A program made the position numbers and the translations under genes. From Chloracidobacterium sp. UBA3360 (GTDB lineage Bacteria; Acidobacteriota; Blastocatellia; Pyrinomonadales; Pyrinomonadaceae), in contig DEQS01000019.1 in NCBI GenBank assembly GCA_002360555.1, positions 1 through 44,605 of the forward strand: a stretch of DNA of 44,605 bases, written 5' to 3'. The notes under the pieces are model-generated. The model was given only the letters and a program-made list of their open reading frames with translations. It was not told where the DNA came from and did not search any database. This document shows, one piece after another, positions 23,484 through 31,758 of the stretch (position 1 is its first letter; every line of letters begins with the position of its first letter).

Positions 23484-25439
23484 ATGAAAGCTCTCATATC
23501 TTTACTTCTATTGCTGCTCCTTTCCCCTGTTGCATTTGCTCAGGACGACGATGATGGGGCTCCACCGCCGAAAGCGATGCCGAGAGCGGTCGCTCCGGTT
23601 TCGGCAAAGACGACGCTGCGGGCTCGCGTATATTACGAGGACACCGGGCGATCGGTCCGGCGAACATCGGTAATGCTTATGCCCATCGAAGGCGGTGGGC
23701 GTGACCTTTCGGGCATCACGGATAACGAAGGCAATCTTGAGATCAAAAACGTTCCGACGGGGCGTTATTATGCATTTATCAATGCTCCCGGAGTCGTTTC
23801 GCCGCTGGCGTATGCTGACTTTCGCAAACCCGGCAGGGAATTTCTCGATGAAGCTCCGCCCGGATTTCCGATGATAGATGTAAATGGAATATCCGACATC
23901 AACGTCCAGATCGGAGCCCGTCGCGGCGGCGCGATCGGCGGGCGCATCACCTACGCAAACGGCGTTCCGGCGATCGGGGTTAAGGTTGAAATATTAAGAA
24001 AGGTCGAAGACGAATATCTGCCGGTGCTGCCAAATCTGTCGGCTCTCGTAGGTATGTATTCCGGCGGCGGATCGTTTCAAACTGATGATCGCGGTGTGTA
24101 TCGTATGTCGGGTTTGCCCGAGGGGGAATACATCGTCAAGGTTTCTGAGAGCGCGAGTCACGGCAAGCCTGATACCAGAAACGGCGGGTACGGCGGCGGA
24201 TTTGAGACGATGTTGTTTGGCGGCTCGTCGATGCTCAATGTCTTTTATGACAACGCCTTTGATCAGGAAAAAGCTCAGAAGATCAACCTACAACTCGGCC
24301 AGGATCTCGGCGAGATCAATATTATTATCCCTGACCGCGAGCTGCACTCGATCGAAGGAAAATTGGTCGCCGCCAAAGATAAACTGCCGATCCGAAACGC
24401 CAAGCTGACGATCAAACGAGCGGATGATGAGACGACGGAAGAGCGCGGGGTCTTTCCCAAAATACCGCAGGTCGCTTACACGGACGGCAAAGGAATATGG
24501 CGGTTTAACGAGCTGCCAAAGGGCACGTATAAGATCGTAGCCGAACCGGAAAACTCTGATTTTGACGCAAAAGATCAGGCTTATGGGGATGAGCCAGTTG
24601 ACCCGTCGGAGATGTATAACGCTGCGGCAAACCGCGCATCGAATGCGGCAAACGCCGTCGCCTATTCCTCAAACATCTACGGCAGGGATCGCATCCCGGA
24701 AAAACCGCCTGAGCCGAAATTTACCAAGGCAGTAAAAGAGTTCACAGTCGAGGAAAAAGATGTTACCGAACAGGTGATCGAGATGTCGTTTGGGGCAACG
24801 CTCAGCGGGACGGTCGCTTTGGAAAAGCCAAATGGTCTCACAGGCAGCATCGCGATAACAGCCACTAACGACAAAGACATTACAGCCACGACAAGTTTGT
24901 GGCTTTATGAACTAGGTGGCCCGGGGAAAGCTGTTAAACCACAAGATTTTCGGCTGGACGGAATTGCGTCGGGCAAGAACAGCATTTCGATCACGCCCAG
25001 CGGACAAAATAGTGATTATTACGTCAAAAGCGCGGCGTCGAATCAGATCGATCTGTTAAAAGGGCCGTTTGATTTTAAGGACCGTGAGGTATTTGCGAAT
25101 ATTAGGATCGTACTTGCGAGCGATGTGGGTATTTTGAAGGGATCGGTGATCGATTCGGGCCGGCAACCTGTCTCTGGATTGACGCTGACGTTTGTGCCGA
25201 CCGATCCCGCAAAATTTGCGACAGCGACGTATTACCGTACGGCGAAGACAAATGCCGAGGGTGAATTTGAGATAAAACTGCCGCCATTCGAGTACGCTGT
25301 CGTGTTTATCCCCGCTAGGACAAAGAGCCAGGATGACCTTGCGAAATGGCTGACGACCGCGGTAAAACAGGCTCAGACTTTTAAGATCGAGCCGGGGGTT
25401 ACGTCAAAAGCAAGCATTAAATTTGACCGTCCTAAATAG
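23484..25439 (+). CDS. Large secreted protein with repeated carboxypeptidase-regulatory-like domains
   Basis: 651 residues. Residues 1-20 are a signal peptide (LISLLLLLLLSPVAFA-QDD). Residues about 45-115 form one carboxypeptidase-regulatory-like beta-sandwich (VYYEDTGRSVRRTSVMLMP ... GNLEIKNVPTGRYYAFI). Similar units recur near 150-215 (GGRITYANGVPAIGVKVEIL ... YRMSGLPEGEYIVKV), 290-365 (EGKLVAAKDKLPIRNAKL ... FNELPKGTYKIVAEP) and at the C-terminus near 545-620. Such folds mediate binding at the cell surface or envelope; no catalytic motif is seen. It probably acts outside the cytoplasm. Repeated modules suggest a structural or binding role. Confidence 0.85.
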   Translation: MKALISLLLLLLLSPVAFAQDDDDGAPPPKAMPRAVAPVSAKTTLRARVYYEDTGRSVRRTSVMLMPIEGGGRDLSGITDNEGNLEIKNVPTGRYYAFINAPGVVSPLAYADFRKPGREFLDEAPPGFPMIDVNGISDINVQIGARRGGAIGGRITYANGVPAIGVKVEILRKVEDEYLPVLPNLSALVGMYSGGGSFQTDDRGVYRMSGLPEGEYIVKVSESASHGKPDTRNGGYGGGFETMLFGGSSMLNVFYDNAFDQEKAQKINLQLGQDLGEINIIIPDRELHSIEGKLVAAKDKLPIRNAKLTIKRADDETTEERGVFPKIPQVAYTDGKGIWRFNELPKGTYKIVAEPENSDFDAKDQAYGDEPVDPSEMYNAAANRASNAANAVAYSSNIYGRDRIPEKPPEPKFTKAVKEFTVEEKDVTEQVIEMSFGATLSGTVALEKPNGLTGSIAITATNDKDITATTSLWLYELGGPGKAVKPQDFRLDGIASGKNSISITPSGQNSDYYVKSAASNQIDLLKGPFDFKDREVFANIRIVLASDVGILKGSVIDSGRQPVSGLTLTFVPTDPAKFATATYYRTAKTNAEGEFEIKLPPFEYAVVFIPARTKSQDDLAKWLTTAVKQAQTFKIEPGVTSKASIKFDRPK

Positions 25440-25460
25440 CCTGACAGTACCTCTGCACTA

Positions 25461-25553
25461 TTTTCTTACCTTTGGATTTTCTTTGCGGACTTAGCGACTT
25501 TGCGTGAAAGCGGATGTCTCACGCAAAGCCGCAAAGGACGCGAAGTAAGAAAA
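25461..25553. repeat. Inverted repeat, GCAAAG flavour
   Basis: Left arm TTTTCTTAC (25461) through CTTTGCGTGA; right arm begins TCACGCAAAGCCGCAAAGGA at 25519 and ends GTAAGAAAA at 25553. The arms are imperfectly complementary with about ten-base spacing of the GCAAAG words. It lies between two genes and upstream of the promoter of the pilin-domain gene. Confidence 0.7.
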
Positions 25554-25595
25554 GTCGGCACTCTGAGTAGGGTTATTAGAGCACCAAAATATTGT

Positions 25596-25625
25596 TTTAC
25601 ATTTTTTTACGCGGCACGTTATAAT
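25596..25625 (+). promoter_or_regulatory. Candidate sigma70-type promoter
   Basis: TTTACA (25596-25601), 18-base spacer, TATAAT (25620-25625). The expected transcript would start near 25632 and have a leader of about 48 bases made almost entirely of pyrimidines before the ATG at 25680. Confidence 0.5.
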
Positions 25626-25679
25626 GAAATTTAGACGTGTCGTTTTTTTTCTTTACCTCTTCCTTTTCACTTTCTTCTA

Positions 25680-26534
25680 ATGAAACGTTATTTATTTTCA
25701 ACTTTCCTGATCATTTTTTCTATCAGGTGCTCTGTCGCGGAGCCTAAAAATACTGCCCTCGCAAAGCCCGCGGCTAACGCTCCTGCCGCTGCAAACGCCG
25801 CCGCTGAGCCCAAAGGCGCGACGATACCGATCGAGGCGGGCGGCCCGGCGGACACGGTCCGAGCGTTTTATAAATTGCTGCGTGATAAAAAGTTTCGCGA
25901 GGCTTTTTTTCTGACAAACCTGCGTCCCGCCATCGAAGGGCTGACCGAGACAGAGCTCAAAGATTTTTCGCTTGATTTTGAGGCTATTGCCGGATCAATT
26001 CCGGCCGAGATCGAGATCAACGGCGAGATCGTCACCGGCGATCAAGCGACCGTCACCGCCAATCTGCCTAATGACGACGGCGATAAAAATGAGATCCAGA
26101 CGATCAAACTCAACAAGGAAAACGGCATTTGGATAATAATGACCGCCGACCAGGAAGCCGCGAAAAAGATCAGAGAGCAGGGTAAAAATTATTTTTACAA
26201 TCTGCGGATCGAGACCCACGAAGAAGAAGCCAGGAATATGCTCGAACGCATATCAAAAGCCGAGCTTGCCCACAGCCTGCAAAACGGCGGTGCTTGCACC
26301 GATATGCAGACGCTCATCGCGGCGGGTTTGCTGCCGCCCGATATAGCAACCAGCGCATCGACCGGATACAACTATGTGATAAATCTTGCGGGTGATAAAC
26401 GGTCTTATACGGCGACCGCGACGCCCGCCGAATATGGCAAGAGCGGCAAGCTCTCGTTTCTGTTAAAGCCTGACGGTAAAGGGATCTCCCGCGTTACGAG
26501 CAAGGACAACGGCGGCAAACCGTTGACGAAGTAA
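25680..26534 (+). CDS. Secreted fusion: NTF2/DUF4878-like domain plus pilin-type C-terminal domain
   Basis: 284 residues. N-terminus is a signal peptide (YLFSTFLIIFSIRCSVA); a cysteine at 17 may be lipidated but the preceding residues do not make a standard lipobox. Residues 25-50 are an Ala/Pro linker. Residues 55-165 (GPADTVRAFYKLLRDKKFRE ... NGIWIIMT) match the lumazine-like/DUF4878 NTF2 fold. Residues 185-280 (EEEARNMLERISKAELAHS, TLIAAGLLPPDIATSASTGY, RSYTATATPAEYGKSG) match the globular part of type IV pilin-like proteins, without the usual N-terminal helix. No ribosome binding site; the leader is polypyrimidine. Role unknown. Confidence 0.75.
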   Translation: MKRYLFSTFLIIFSIRCSVAEPKNTALAKPAANAPAAANAAAEPKGATIPIEAGGPADTVRAFYKLLRDKKFREAFFLTNLRPAIEGLTETELKDFSLDFEAIAGSIPAEIEINGEIVTGDQATVTANLPNDDGDKNEIQTIKLNKENGIWIIMTADQEAAKKIREQGKNYFYNLRIETHEEEARNMLERISKAELAHSLQNGGACTDMQTLIAAGLLPPDIATSASTGYNYVINLAGDKRSYTATATPAEYGKSGKLSFLLKPDGKGISRVTSKDNGGKPLTK

Positions 26535-26628
26535 CAAAAATGTAAAATTCTGTGGAAAACCTGTTGATATTTTTTAAAAATGGGTTTATAACTTAACATC
26601 CTGCTGCATTTTATCAGGCGCGATCATT

Positions 26629-27096
26629 ATGATACGTACGCTGATCAGTAAATTTAGCCGCACGCTGAACGAGAAAATGGTGTCGTCGCGAAGAGGACAC
26701 CAAGCCCCGATCAAGATCTGGTTTGACCCCGATATCAAATCCGAGCGAGCACTCGAAGCTGCACGTGCCGCGTGCATCCTCGGCAACACGGTCGATATCA
26801 GCCGCACAGGCATCGCATTTCTCGTCCCTTCGATCCGCGTCAAAGAAAAATATCTGGTCGGCCACGATCGCATGCTCAATGTCGAGATCGATCTGCCGTC
26901 GGGAAAGATAAATATGCGCGTGATGGGCAAGCGATACGAGATGGTCGGTGAACATTCGACGACCGAGCGTTTTCACGTCGGAGCACAAATCGTCGAGGTC
27001 GCGAGGGAGAGTAAAGAAAATTTCAATACATTCTTACGCCGTGGAAATGGCAAGACGGGGCTCCCGTCGGTCGGTATCGAGCTAGGCACGGATTAA
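26629..27096 (+). CDS. PilZ-like domain protein
   Basis: 155 residues. The central part GNTVDISRTGIAFLVPS (residues 52-68) matches the DxSxxG motif of PilZ domains, and the following LNVEIDLPSGKINMRVMGKR is the expected beta-barrel. The usual RxxxR c-di-GMP-contact motif is not clear: SSRRGHQAP (residues 19-27) is its most likely position. If it binds c-di-GMP, it would link this signal to motility or surface functions; the pilin-domain gene lies immediately upstream. If the RxxxR is degenerate it may have lost binding. Followed by an intrinsic terminator. Confidence 0.7.
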   Translation: MIRTLISKFSRTLNEKMVSSRRGHQAPIKIWFDPDIKSERALEAARAACILGNTVDISRTGIAFLVPSIRVKEKYLVGHDRMLNVEIDLPSGKINMRVMGKRYEMVGEHSTTERFHVGAQIVEVARESKENFNTFLRRGNGKTGLPSVGIELGTD

Positions 27097-27120
27097 TTTC
27101 AATAGAATTTTACATAGCAT

Positions 27121-27153
27121 AAAAGCGTCGGGCACGATCCTGACGCTTTTTTG
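27121..27153 (+). terminator. Intrinsic terminator
   Basis: AAAAGCGTC (27121-27129) pairs with GACGCTTTT (27142-27150), leading into a T-run. It ends the PilZ-like gene 24 bases after its stop. Confidence 0.85.
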
Positions 27154-27172
27154 TTATTCTCAACATATATAT

Positions 27173-28255
27173 ATGAAAGACAAGGTCGGGATAGGCGTGA
27201 TCGGGACCGGATTTGCCCGCAAGGTGCAGATACCGGCGTTTCTCAAATGCGAAGGCGCATTTATTGTATCGGTCGCAAGCGGCAGTCTCGAAAACGCCCA
27301 AGCGACGGCCGCTGCGTGCGGAGCAGTGCATTTCACAGCCGATTGGCGTGAGACTATCGCTCACCCGGATGTCGATCTCGTCTGCATTACAACGCCGCCA
27401 AATTTGCATCGCGAGATGGTTTTGTTTGCGGTCGAGCACGGCAAACACATCCTCTGCGAAAAGCCGATGGCGATGAATGTTGCCGAAGCCGAAGAAATGA
27501 CGGCGGCCGCGACCAAGCCGATACTTGCTCTGATCGATCACGAACTGCGGTTTCAACCCGGGCGTCTGCTTGCGTACAAAATGCTCCGCGACGGAGCTAT
27601 CGGCAAGATCCGTCACGTCCGTTCAACATTCCAAGCGCCACATCGCGGCGACCCTAATGTGCCGTGGAACTGGTGGTCGGACGCCACGGTTGGCGGCGGG
27701 GCTCTGGGGGCGATCAATTCACATATCATCGATTCGCTCAATTGGTTTCTCGGTTGCGACATCGCCAGCGTGTCGTGCCAACTGCAATCTCAGATCAAAG
27801 AGCGGCGTGACGCGTCCGGTGAGATGCGTGCCGTAACGAGTGATGACGAGGCAAATATGCTGCTGCGGTTTGCGGATGGCGAACTGACGACAGATGCCAC
27901 CGGCCTCGTCGCGGTTTCGATGACCCAAGGGCCGAAATATCAAAATACGATGGAGTTTTTCGGTGAACTCGGCACCCTGCGGGTAGAGCACCTCGGCGAA
28001 TTATTTATCGCCAAACGAGGCGAGAGCGATTGGACCGCGATCGAGACCGATCTCGGAACGCTTTTACCGGGCCTTCCGGACACAGGATTTGCACGGGCAT
28101 TTATGTCGTTCGCCCCGGTGATCGTCGATACGATCCAAAACGGACGAACTGAGATCGAGCACGCCGCGACTTTTAATGACGGCGTTAGAGTGCAAAAGGT
28201 ACTAGACGCCGCACGCCTAGCGGATCGCGAAGATCGCGGTGTTTCCATTCACTAG
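27173..28255 (+). CDS. Gfo/Idh/MocA family oxidoreductase
   Basis: 360 residues. N-terminal Rossmann fold: GIGVIGTGFARK, with the GxGxxG-like G8-x-x-G11-x-G13. The family EKP motif is E96-K97-P98 (ILCEKPMAMN), with K97 the likely catalytic lysine, and the C-terminal domain has GGGALGAINSHIIDSLNW (H184 and D187 in the GxHxxD position). It would oxidise or reduce a sugar or cyclitol using NAD(P). The substrate cannot be deduced, and no sugar-transport or pathway gene is adjacent. The ATG lacks a good ribosome binding site. A terminator upstream and a different gene downstream make it a single transcript. Confidence 0.92.
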   Translation: MKDKVGIGVIGTGFARKVQIPAFLKCEGAFIVSVASGSLENAQATAAACGAVHFTADWRETIAHPDVDLVCITTPPNLHREMVLFAVEHGKHILCEKPMAMNVAEAEEMTAAATKPILALIDHELRFQPGRLLAYKMLRDGAIGKIRHVRSTFQAPHRGDPNVPWNWWSDATVGGGALGAINSHIIDSLNWFLGCDIASVSCQLQSQIKERRDASGEMRAVTSDDEANMLLRFADGELTTDATGLVAVSMTQGPKYQNTMEFFGELGTLRVEHLGELFIAKRGESDWTAIETDLGTLLPGLPDTGFARAFMSFAPVIVDTIQNGRTEIEHAATFNDGVRVQKVLDAARLADREDRGVSIH

Positions 28256-28313
28256 TCGAAATTAATCGTTAAATTGGCCTACTATTTGGTTCCGTTTTTG
28301 GCAGAAACGCGCG

Positions 28314-28319
28314 TATAAT
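28314..28319 (+). promoter_or_regulatory. Candidate -10 box for the cysteine-rich secreted gene
   Basis: A perfect TATAAT 70 bases before the ATG at 28390, within GCGTATAATGC. No acceptable -35 element is visible at standard spacing. The gap 28256-28389 holds nothing else that I recognise. Confidence 0.35.
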
Positions 28320-28389
28320 GCATTGCTGACGACAAATTCATAAATTAAACATTGATTCACGTCCTAAGAAAAGGACTCGTTACGGACGT

Positions 28390-28797
28390 ATGAAAGATTC
28401 ATACTTGCCAGTGAAGTGTATCGGATTGGTGATCGCGGTATTCGCGTTCGCCGGCATTTCCTCTGCCCAAAAATACAATAAGTGCCTGCCGCCTGATATC
28501 AAGGAGGATACGGTTATCGGTTGGGATAACCCCGTAAATTCGGAAAGGCCCTCAACGCCTATTACAGTGCGGCAAACTCTCGCAAAATTAAAAGCAAAAT
28601 GTGTATGCGATAAATTAGTTAACAGTCGCGGTAAAAAGATTCGCTTTTTTCAGCTGCAGGGGTGTTGGGGAAATCCGCCGTCGGATTACCTAGAGATAAT
28701 GGAAAACCAGAGAAAAGAGATCGAAAAGCTAAGAAAGACCTATGAAGTAATTGAGGTGACGTGTGATACGGGCGTTCCCCGTTACTCGATACCGTAG
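28390..28797 (+). CDS. Small cysteine-rich secreted protein
   Basis: 135 residues with AAGGA upstream. A signal peptide ends near residue 27 (FAFAGISSA-QKY). The mature protein has five cysteines, at 32, 71, 73, 92 and 125, including a CVC pair. Segments are TVIGWDNPVNSERPSTPITV, AKLKAKCVCDK and a charged helix MENQRKEIEKLRKTYEV. No known family is recognised. An odd number of cysteines leaves one free, for a partner or a metal. It precedes the large BNR-repeat gene by 72 bases, and co-transcription is plausible. Confidence 0.6.
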   Translation: MKDSYLPVKCIGLVIAVFAFAGISSAQKYNKCLPPDIKEDTVIGWDNPVNSERPSTPITVRQTLAKLKAKCVCDKLVNSRGKKIRFFQLQGCWGNPPSDYLEIMENQRKEIEKLRKTYEVIEVTCDTGVPRYSIP

Positions 28798-28869
28798 TAG
28801 ATTTTTGCTGACAATAAGTCAGTTATTTTTTCAGTCAAAAAGCAGTAATTCTTAGGGTGAGGAGAATTC

Positions 28870-31632
28870 ATGAAGAGAACGTTTGTAGCATTAGTCGTTG
28901 TCGTGGTGGCAATAGGCATTGCCCTGGGTTTTTATTTTAGTCCTGATGTTAGAGCCGGCATAGAGAAATTGTTCCGCGGTGATGAACCGGACATTCCTGT
29001 TTTTGCAAAGCATAAGGTCGATAAAGAGGAATTTATGCTTCGCCGCGCGCAGCAATTATCGATGTACCGCGGGATTCACGAAGGCGTGCCATTTGATCCG
29101 CAAGACCGGTTTGATGCAATTGCGCAGATGGAACGACAGCAGGAAGCCTTGCAAAGAACTTCTGCACCGATGGCGGCTTGGACGGAACTAGGCCCAAATC
29201 CGATCCCGAATGCTCAGGTCGGGACTGGCCCTGCGACTGCTGCGAGTGGCCGCGTTTTGGCAATTGCGGTTCATCCGACAAACGCCGACATCGTCTATGT
29301 GGGAACGGCGCAGGGCGGGCTTTATCGCTCGACCAACGGTGGGGCAACGTGGACACCGTTACTCGACAACGCTCTCAGCCTTGCCGTCAATGCTGTTGCG
29401 ATCGCTCCTTCAAACCCTGAGATCGTCTATGTAGGTACCGGAGAATCAGGATTTTGTGGAGACTGCTTTTTTGGGGCAGGTATGTATAGGATCGACAACG
29501 CCAGCACTACTGCGGATCTTTCTCCTGCTTTCGGAGCGACAACGACGTTTGCCGGCCGCTCGATCAGCAAGATCGTTGTCCACCCGACCGACCCGGCAAC
29601 CATCTTTGTTACCTCTTCATCGGGAAGCGGCGGCATAGGAGGCCAGCCTAATAGTGTGCTTGCCCAACGTGGAGTATTTCGCTCGACTGATGCGACAAGT
29701 GGGGCACCGACGTTTACAAAATTGACTGTTGCGGGACTTGCCGCTCAGGATCGGGCTTTCGGCGACATGGTTATTGATCCGGGTGATCCTAACCGTTTGC
29801 TGGTAGCCGAAGTTGATACTTTTGCCCTCGCGGAAGGCGGGGTTTACCTTTCGACCAACGCACTGTCGGGGTCTCCGACGTTTGCGCGAACTTTCGCTAC
29901 GACCGGGACGGGTTCGAACGCTTCGCGCACAGAGTTGGCGTTGCACCGGAGCGCTGGCGGGGTAGTTACGGTTTACGCAGCTTCGGCGCAGGGAACAGGA
30001 ACTGTTCAGCGGTCAATTGATGGCGGTGCGACTTGGACTCAGATGATCGATAACAATTTTTGCAATCCCCAATGTTTTTATGACATTGCGGTAGATGTTG
30101 ATCCGACGAATGTGAACAATGTTTATATTGGTGGTTCGCCCACATTGGTATTTGGCCGTTCTACCAACGGTGGCACGACTTTCACAGCAAACGGCGCGAG
30201 TTTTACATCGGGTTTGCACGTTGATTCTCACGCGATCGCGGTCGCACCGTCCAATCCGTTGATAGTTTACTTTGGCTCAGACGGAGGTATCTATAGAACA
30301 AACGATGTAAGCGGGGCGACGATCACTTGGACAAGTCTGAACAATTCGACATTCAGAGCTACGCAATTTATGAGCCTCGACGTACATCCGACCGATCCTA
30401 ATATTACGATCGGCGGAACACAGGACAACGGAACAAACCGGTTTACGTCCGCCGCAACCTGGACGCGAACGGACTTTGGCGATGGCGGTTATTCGGTGAT
30501 CGACCAGAGTTCGTCAAACACGACCACTTTTAATCAGTATCACACGTATTTTAACAACTCCGGCTTGACTGGTTACGCCTTCTCGAATAGCTCTACAGCG
30601 TTTGAGAATTGGACGTTTCGCGGTTGTCAGGGTGCAACGGCGAATGGCATCACTTGCACCGCCTTAGTCAACTTCTATGCCCCTCTGGAACGCGGTCCCG
30701 GTACGCCAAATACAGTTTATTACGGAGCAGATCGTCTTTATCGATCTGCTGATACAGGTCTCAATCATACGACCGTCAGCCAGATATTCACTTCGCAGAT
30801 CAGCGCGATCGGCATCTCGGACCAGGACGATAATGTTCGGATCATCGGGCAAAATAACGGCGGTATTTTTGGCACCGGGACAACACCTGGAACAACCACG
30901 TTGCAAGATCGCGACCCGGGCAATGTTATTCCTAATAACTATGTCGGTCGTGCGGTGATCGATCCGCAAAATGTCAATACGGCCTATGTTACTCTAGCGG
31001 CATTTGGCGTAACAAACGTATGGAAAACAACTAATCTTAACGTCGCCTCGCCAACCTGGACGGCTGCAAACACAGGTCTGCCTGCGGTTCCGGTTAATGC
31101 TTTTGTTGTTGATCCGCTAGAAACGACCCGTCTCTACGCGGGCACTGACATCGGCGTTTATACCTCGGGCAACGGCGGAGCGACCTGGACTCCTTTTGGA
31201 ACAGGGCTACCCCGTGTAGCTGTATTTGACATTGCGATCGCACCCGGCTCACCACGGCAAGTTCGTATCGCTACTCACGGCAGAGGTCTGTGGCAAACGC
31301 CTGTAGCACCTCCGACAGCTGCAAATGTATCGATTTCGGGACGTGTGCTAACAGCCGAAGGCCGCGGACTGCGCAATGCTGTTATTACGATCACCGATCA
31401 GAGCGGAAATGCACGAAATGTGATGACCGGGCCAATGGGGACATATCGTTTTGACGATCTGGCAACTGGGGCGACGTATATTATCTCGGTGCGGTCGAGG
31501 CGGTTCAGCTACGAGCCGCGCGTCGTAGCTCTGACCGACGAACTGACTGGTTATGACATAACGCCGATGGGTACAGGTCGTGGCGGAAGCATGAACATTT
31601 TACAGCCAACAAAGCCGCTTGGTCGTAAATAG
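28870..31632 (+). CDS. Large exported BNR/Asp-box propeller protein with C-terminal regulatory-like domain (paralogue 1)
   Basis: 920 residues with GAGGAG before the ATG. An N-terminal membrane helix (residues 4-24, TFVALVVVVVAIGIALGFYF) anchors or exports it. Residues 25-95 are a charged prodomain-like region. From AAWTELGPNPIP (about 98) onward come repeated propeller blades with Asp-box motifs: STNGGATWTP, SIDGGATWTQ, STNGGTTFTA, SGNGGATWTP, interspersed with DIVYVGT/EIVYVGTGE strands, as in VPS10/sialidase-like propellers. Residues about 819-905 are a carboxypeptidase-regulatory-like domain (ISGRVLTAEGRGLRNAVITI ... YRFDDLATGATYIISVRS). No sialidase catalytic set is seen. Likely a surface or secreted binding protein. 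A similar gene follows. Confidence 0.88.
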   Translation: MKRTFVALVVVVVAIGIALGFYFSPDVRAGIEKLFRGDEPDIPVFAKHKVDKEEFMLRRAQQLSMYRGIHEGVPFDPQDRFDAIAQMERQQEALQRTSAPMAAWTELGPNPIPNAQVGTGPATAASGRVLAIAVHPTNADIVYVGTAQGGLYRSTNGGATWTPLLDNALSLAVNAVAIAPSNPEIVYVGTGESGFCGDCFFGAGMYRIDNASTTADLSPAFGATTTFAGRSISKIVVHPTDPATIFVTSSSGSGGIGGQPNSVLAQRGVFRSTDATSGAPTFTKLTVAGLAAQDRAFGDMVIDPGDPNRLLVAEVDTFALAEGGVYLSTNALSGSPTFARTFATTGTGSNASRTELALHRSAGGVVTVYAASAQGTGTVQRSIDGGATWTQMIDNNFCNPQCFYDIAVDVDPTNVNNVYIGGSPTLVFGRSTNGGTTFTANGASFTSGLHVDSHAIAVAPSNPLIVYFGSDGGIYRTNDVSGATITWTSLNNSTFRATQFMSLDVHPTDPNITIGGTQDNGTNRFTSAATWTRTDFGDGGYSVIDQSSSNTTTFNQYHTYFNNSGLTGYAFSNSSTAFENWTFRGCQGATANGITCTALVNFYAPLERGPGTPNTVYYGADRLYRSADTGLNHTTVSQIFTSQISAIGISDQDDNVRIIGQNNGGIFGTGTTPGTTTLQDRDPGNVIPNNYVGRAVIDPQNVNTAYVTLAAFGVTNVWKTTNLNVASPTWTAANTGLPAVPVNAFVVDPLETTRLYAGTDIGVYTSGNGGATWTPFGTGLPRVAVFDIAIAPGSPRQVRIATHGRGLWQTPVAPPTAANVSISGRVLTAEGRGLRNAVITITDQSGNARNVMTGPMGTYRFDDLATGATYIISVRSRRFSYEPRVVALTDELTGYDITPMGTGRGGSMNILQPTKPLGRK

Positions 31633-31658
31633 TAGTGGCAAACGCCACAAACAACTAA

Positions 31659-31699
31659 GGATGTCCCGTGGGCTTCTGTCTAAGGGACTCCTTTTTTTG
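31659..31699 (+). terminator. Probable intrinsic terminator
   Basis: GGATGTCCC (31659-31667) pairs imperfectly with GGGACTCC (31684-31691), followed by seven T residues. It separates the two BNR-repeat genes, which therefore are likely transcribed independently. Confidence 0.65.
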
Positions 31700-31712
31700 G
31701 TACAACATCGGA

Positions 31713-31718
31713 TATAAT
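31713..31718 (+). promoter_or_regulatory. Candidate -10 box before BNR paralogue 2
   Basis: TATAAT (in GATATAATG) lies 41 bases before the ATG at 31759. No good -35 match at 16-18 bases; the region would fall in the terminator's T-run. Comparable TATAATG is found upstream of the cysteine-rich gene at 28390. Confidence 0.35.
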
Positions 31719-31758
31719 GTTAGCTAGACTCGTTCGTATCCTAAGGAAGTAAAGACAA

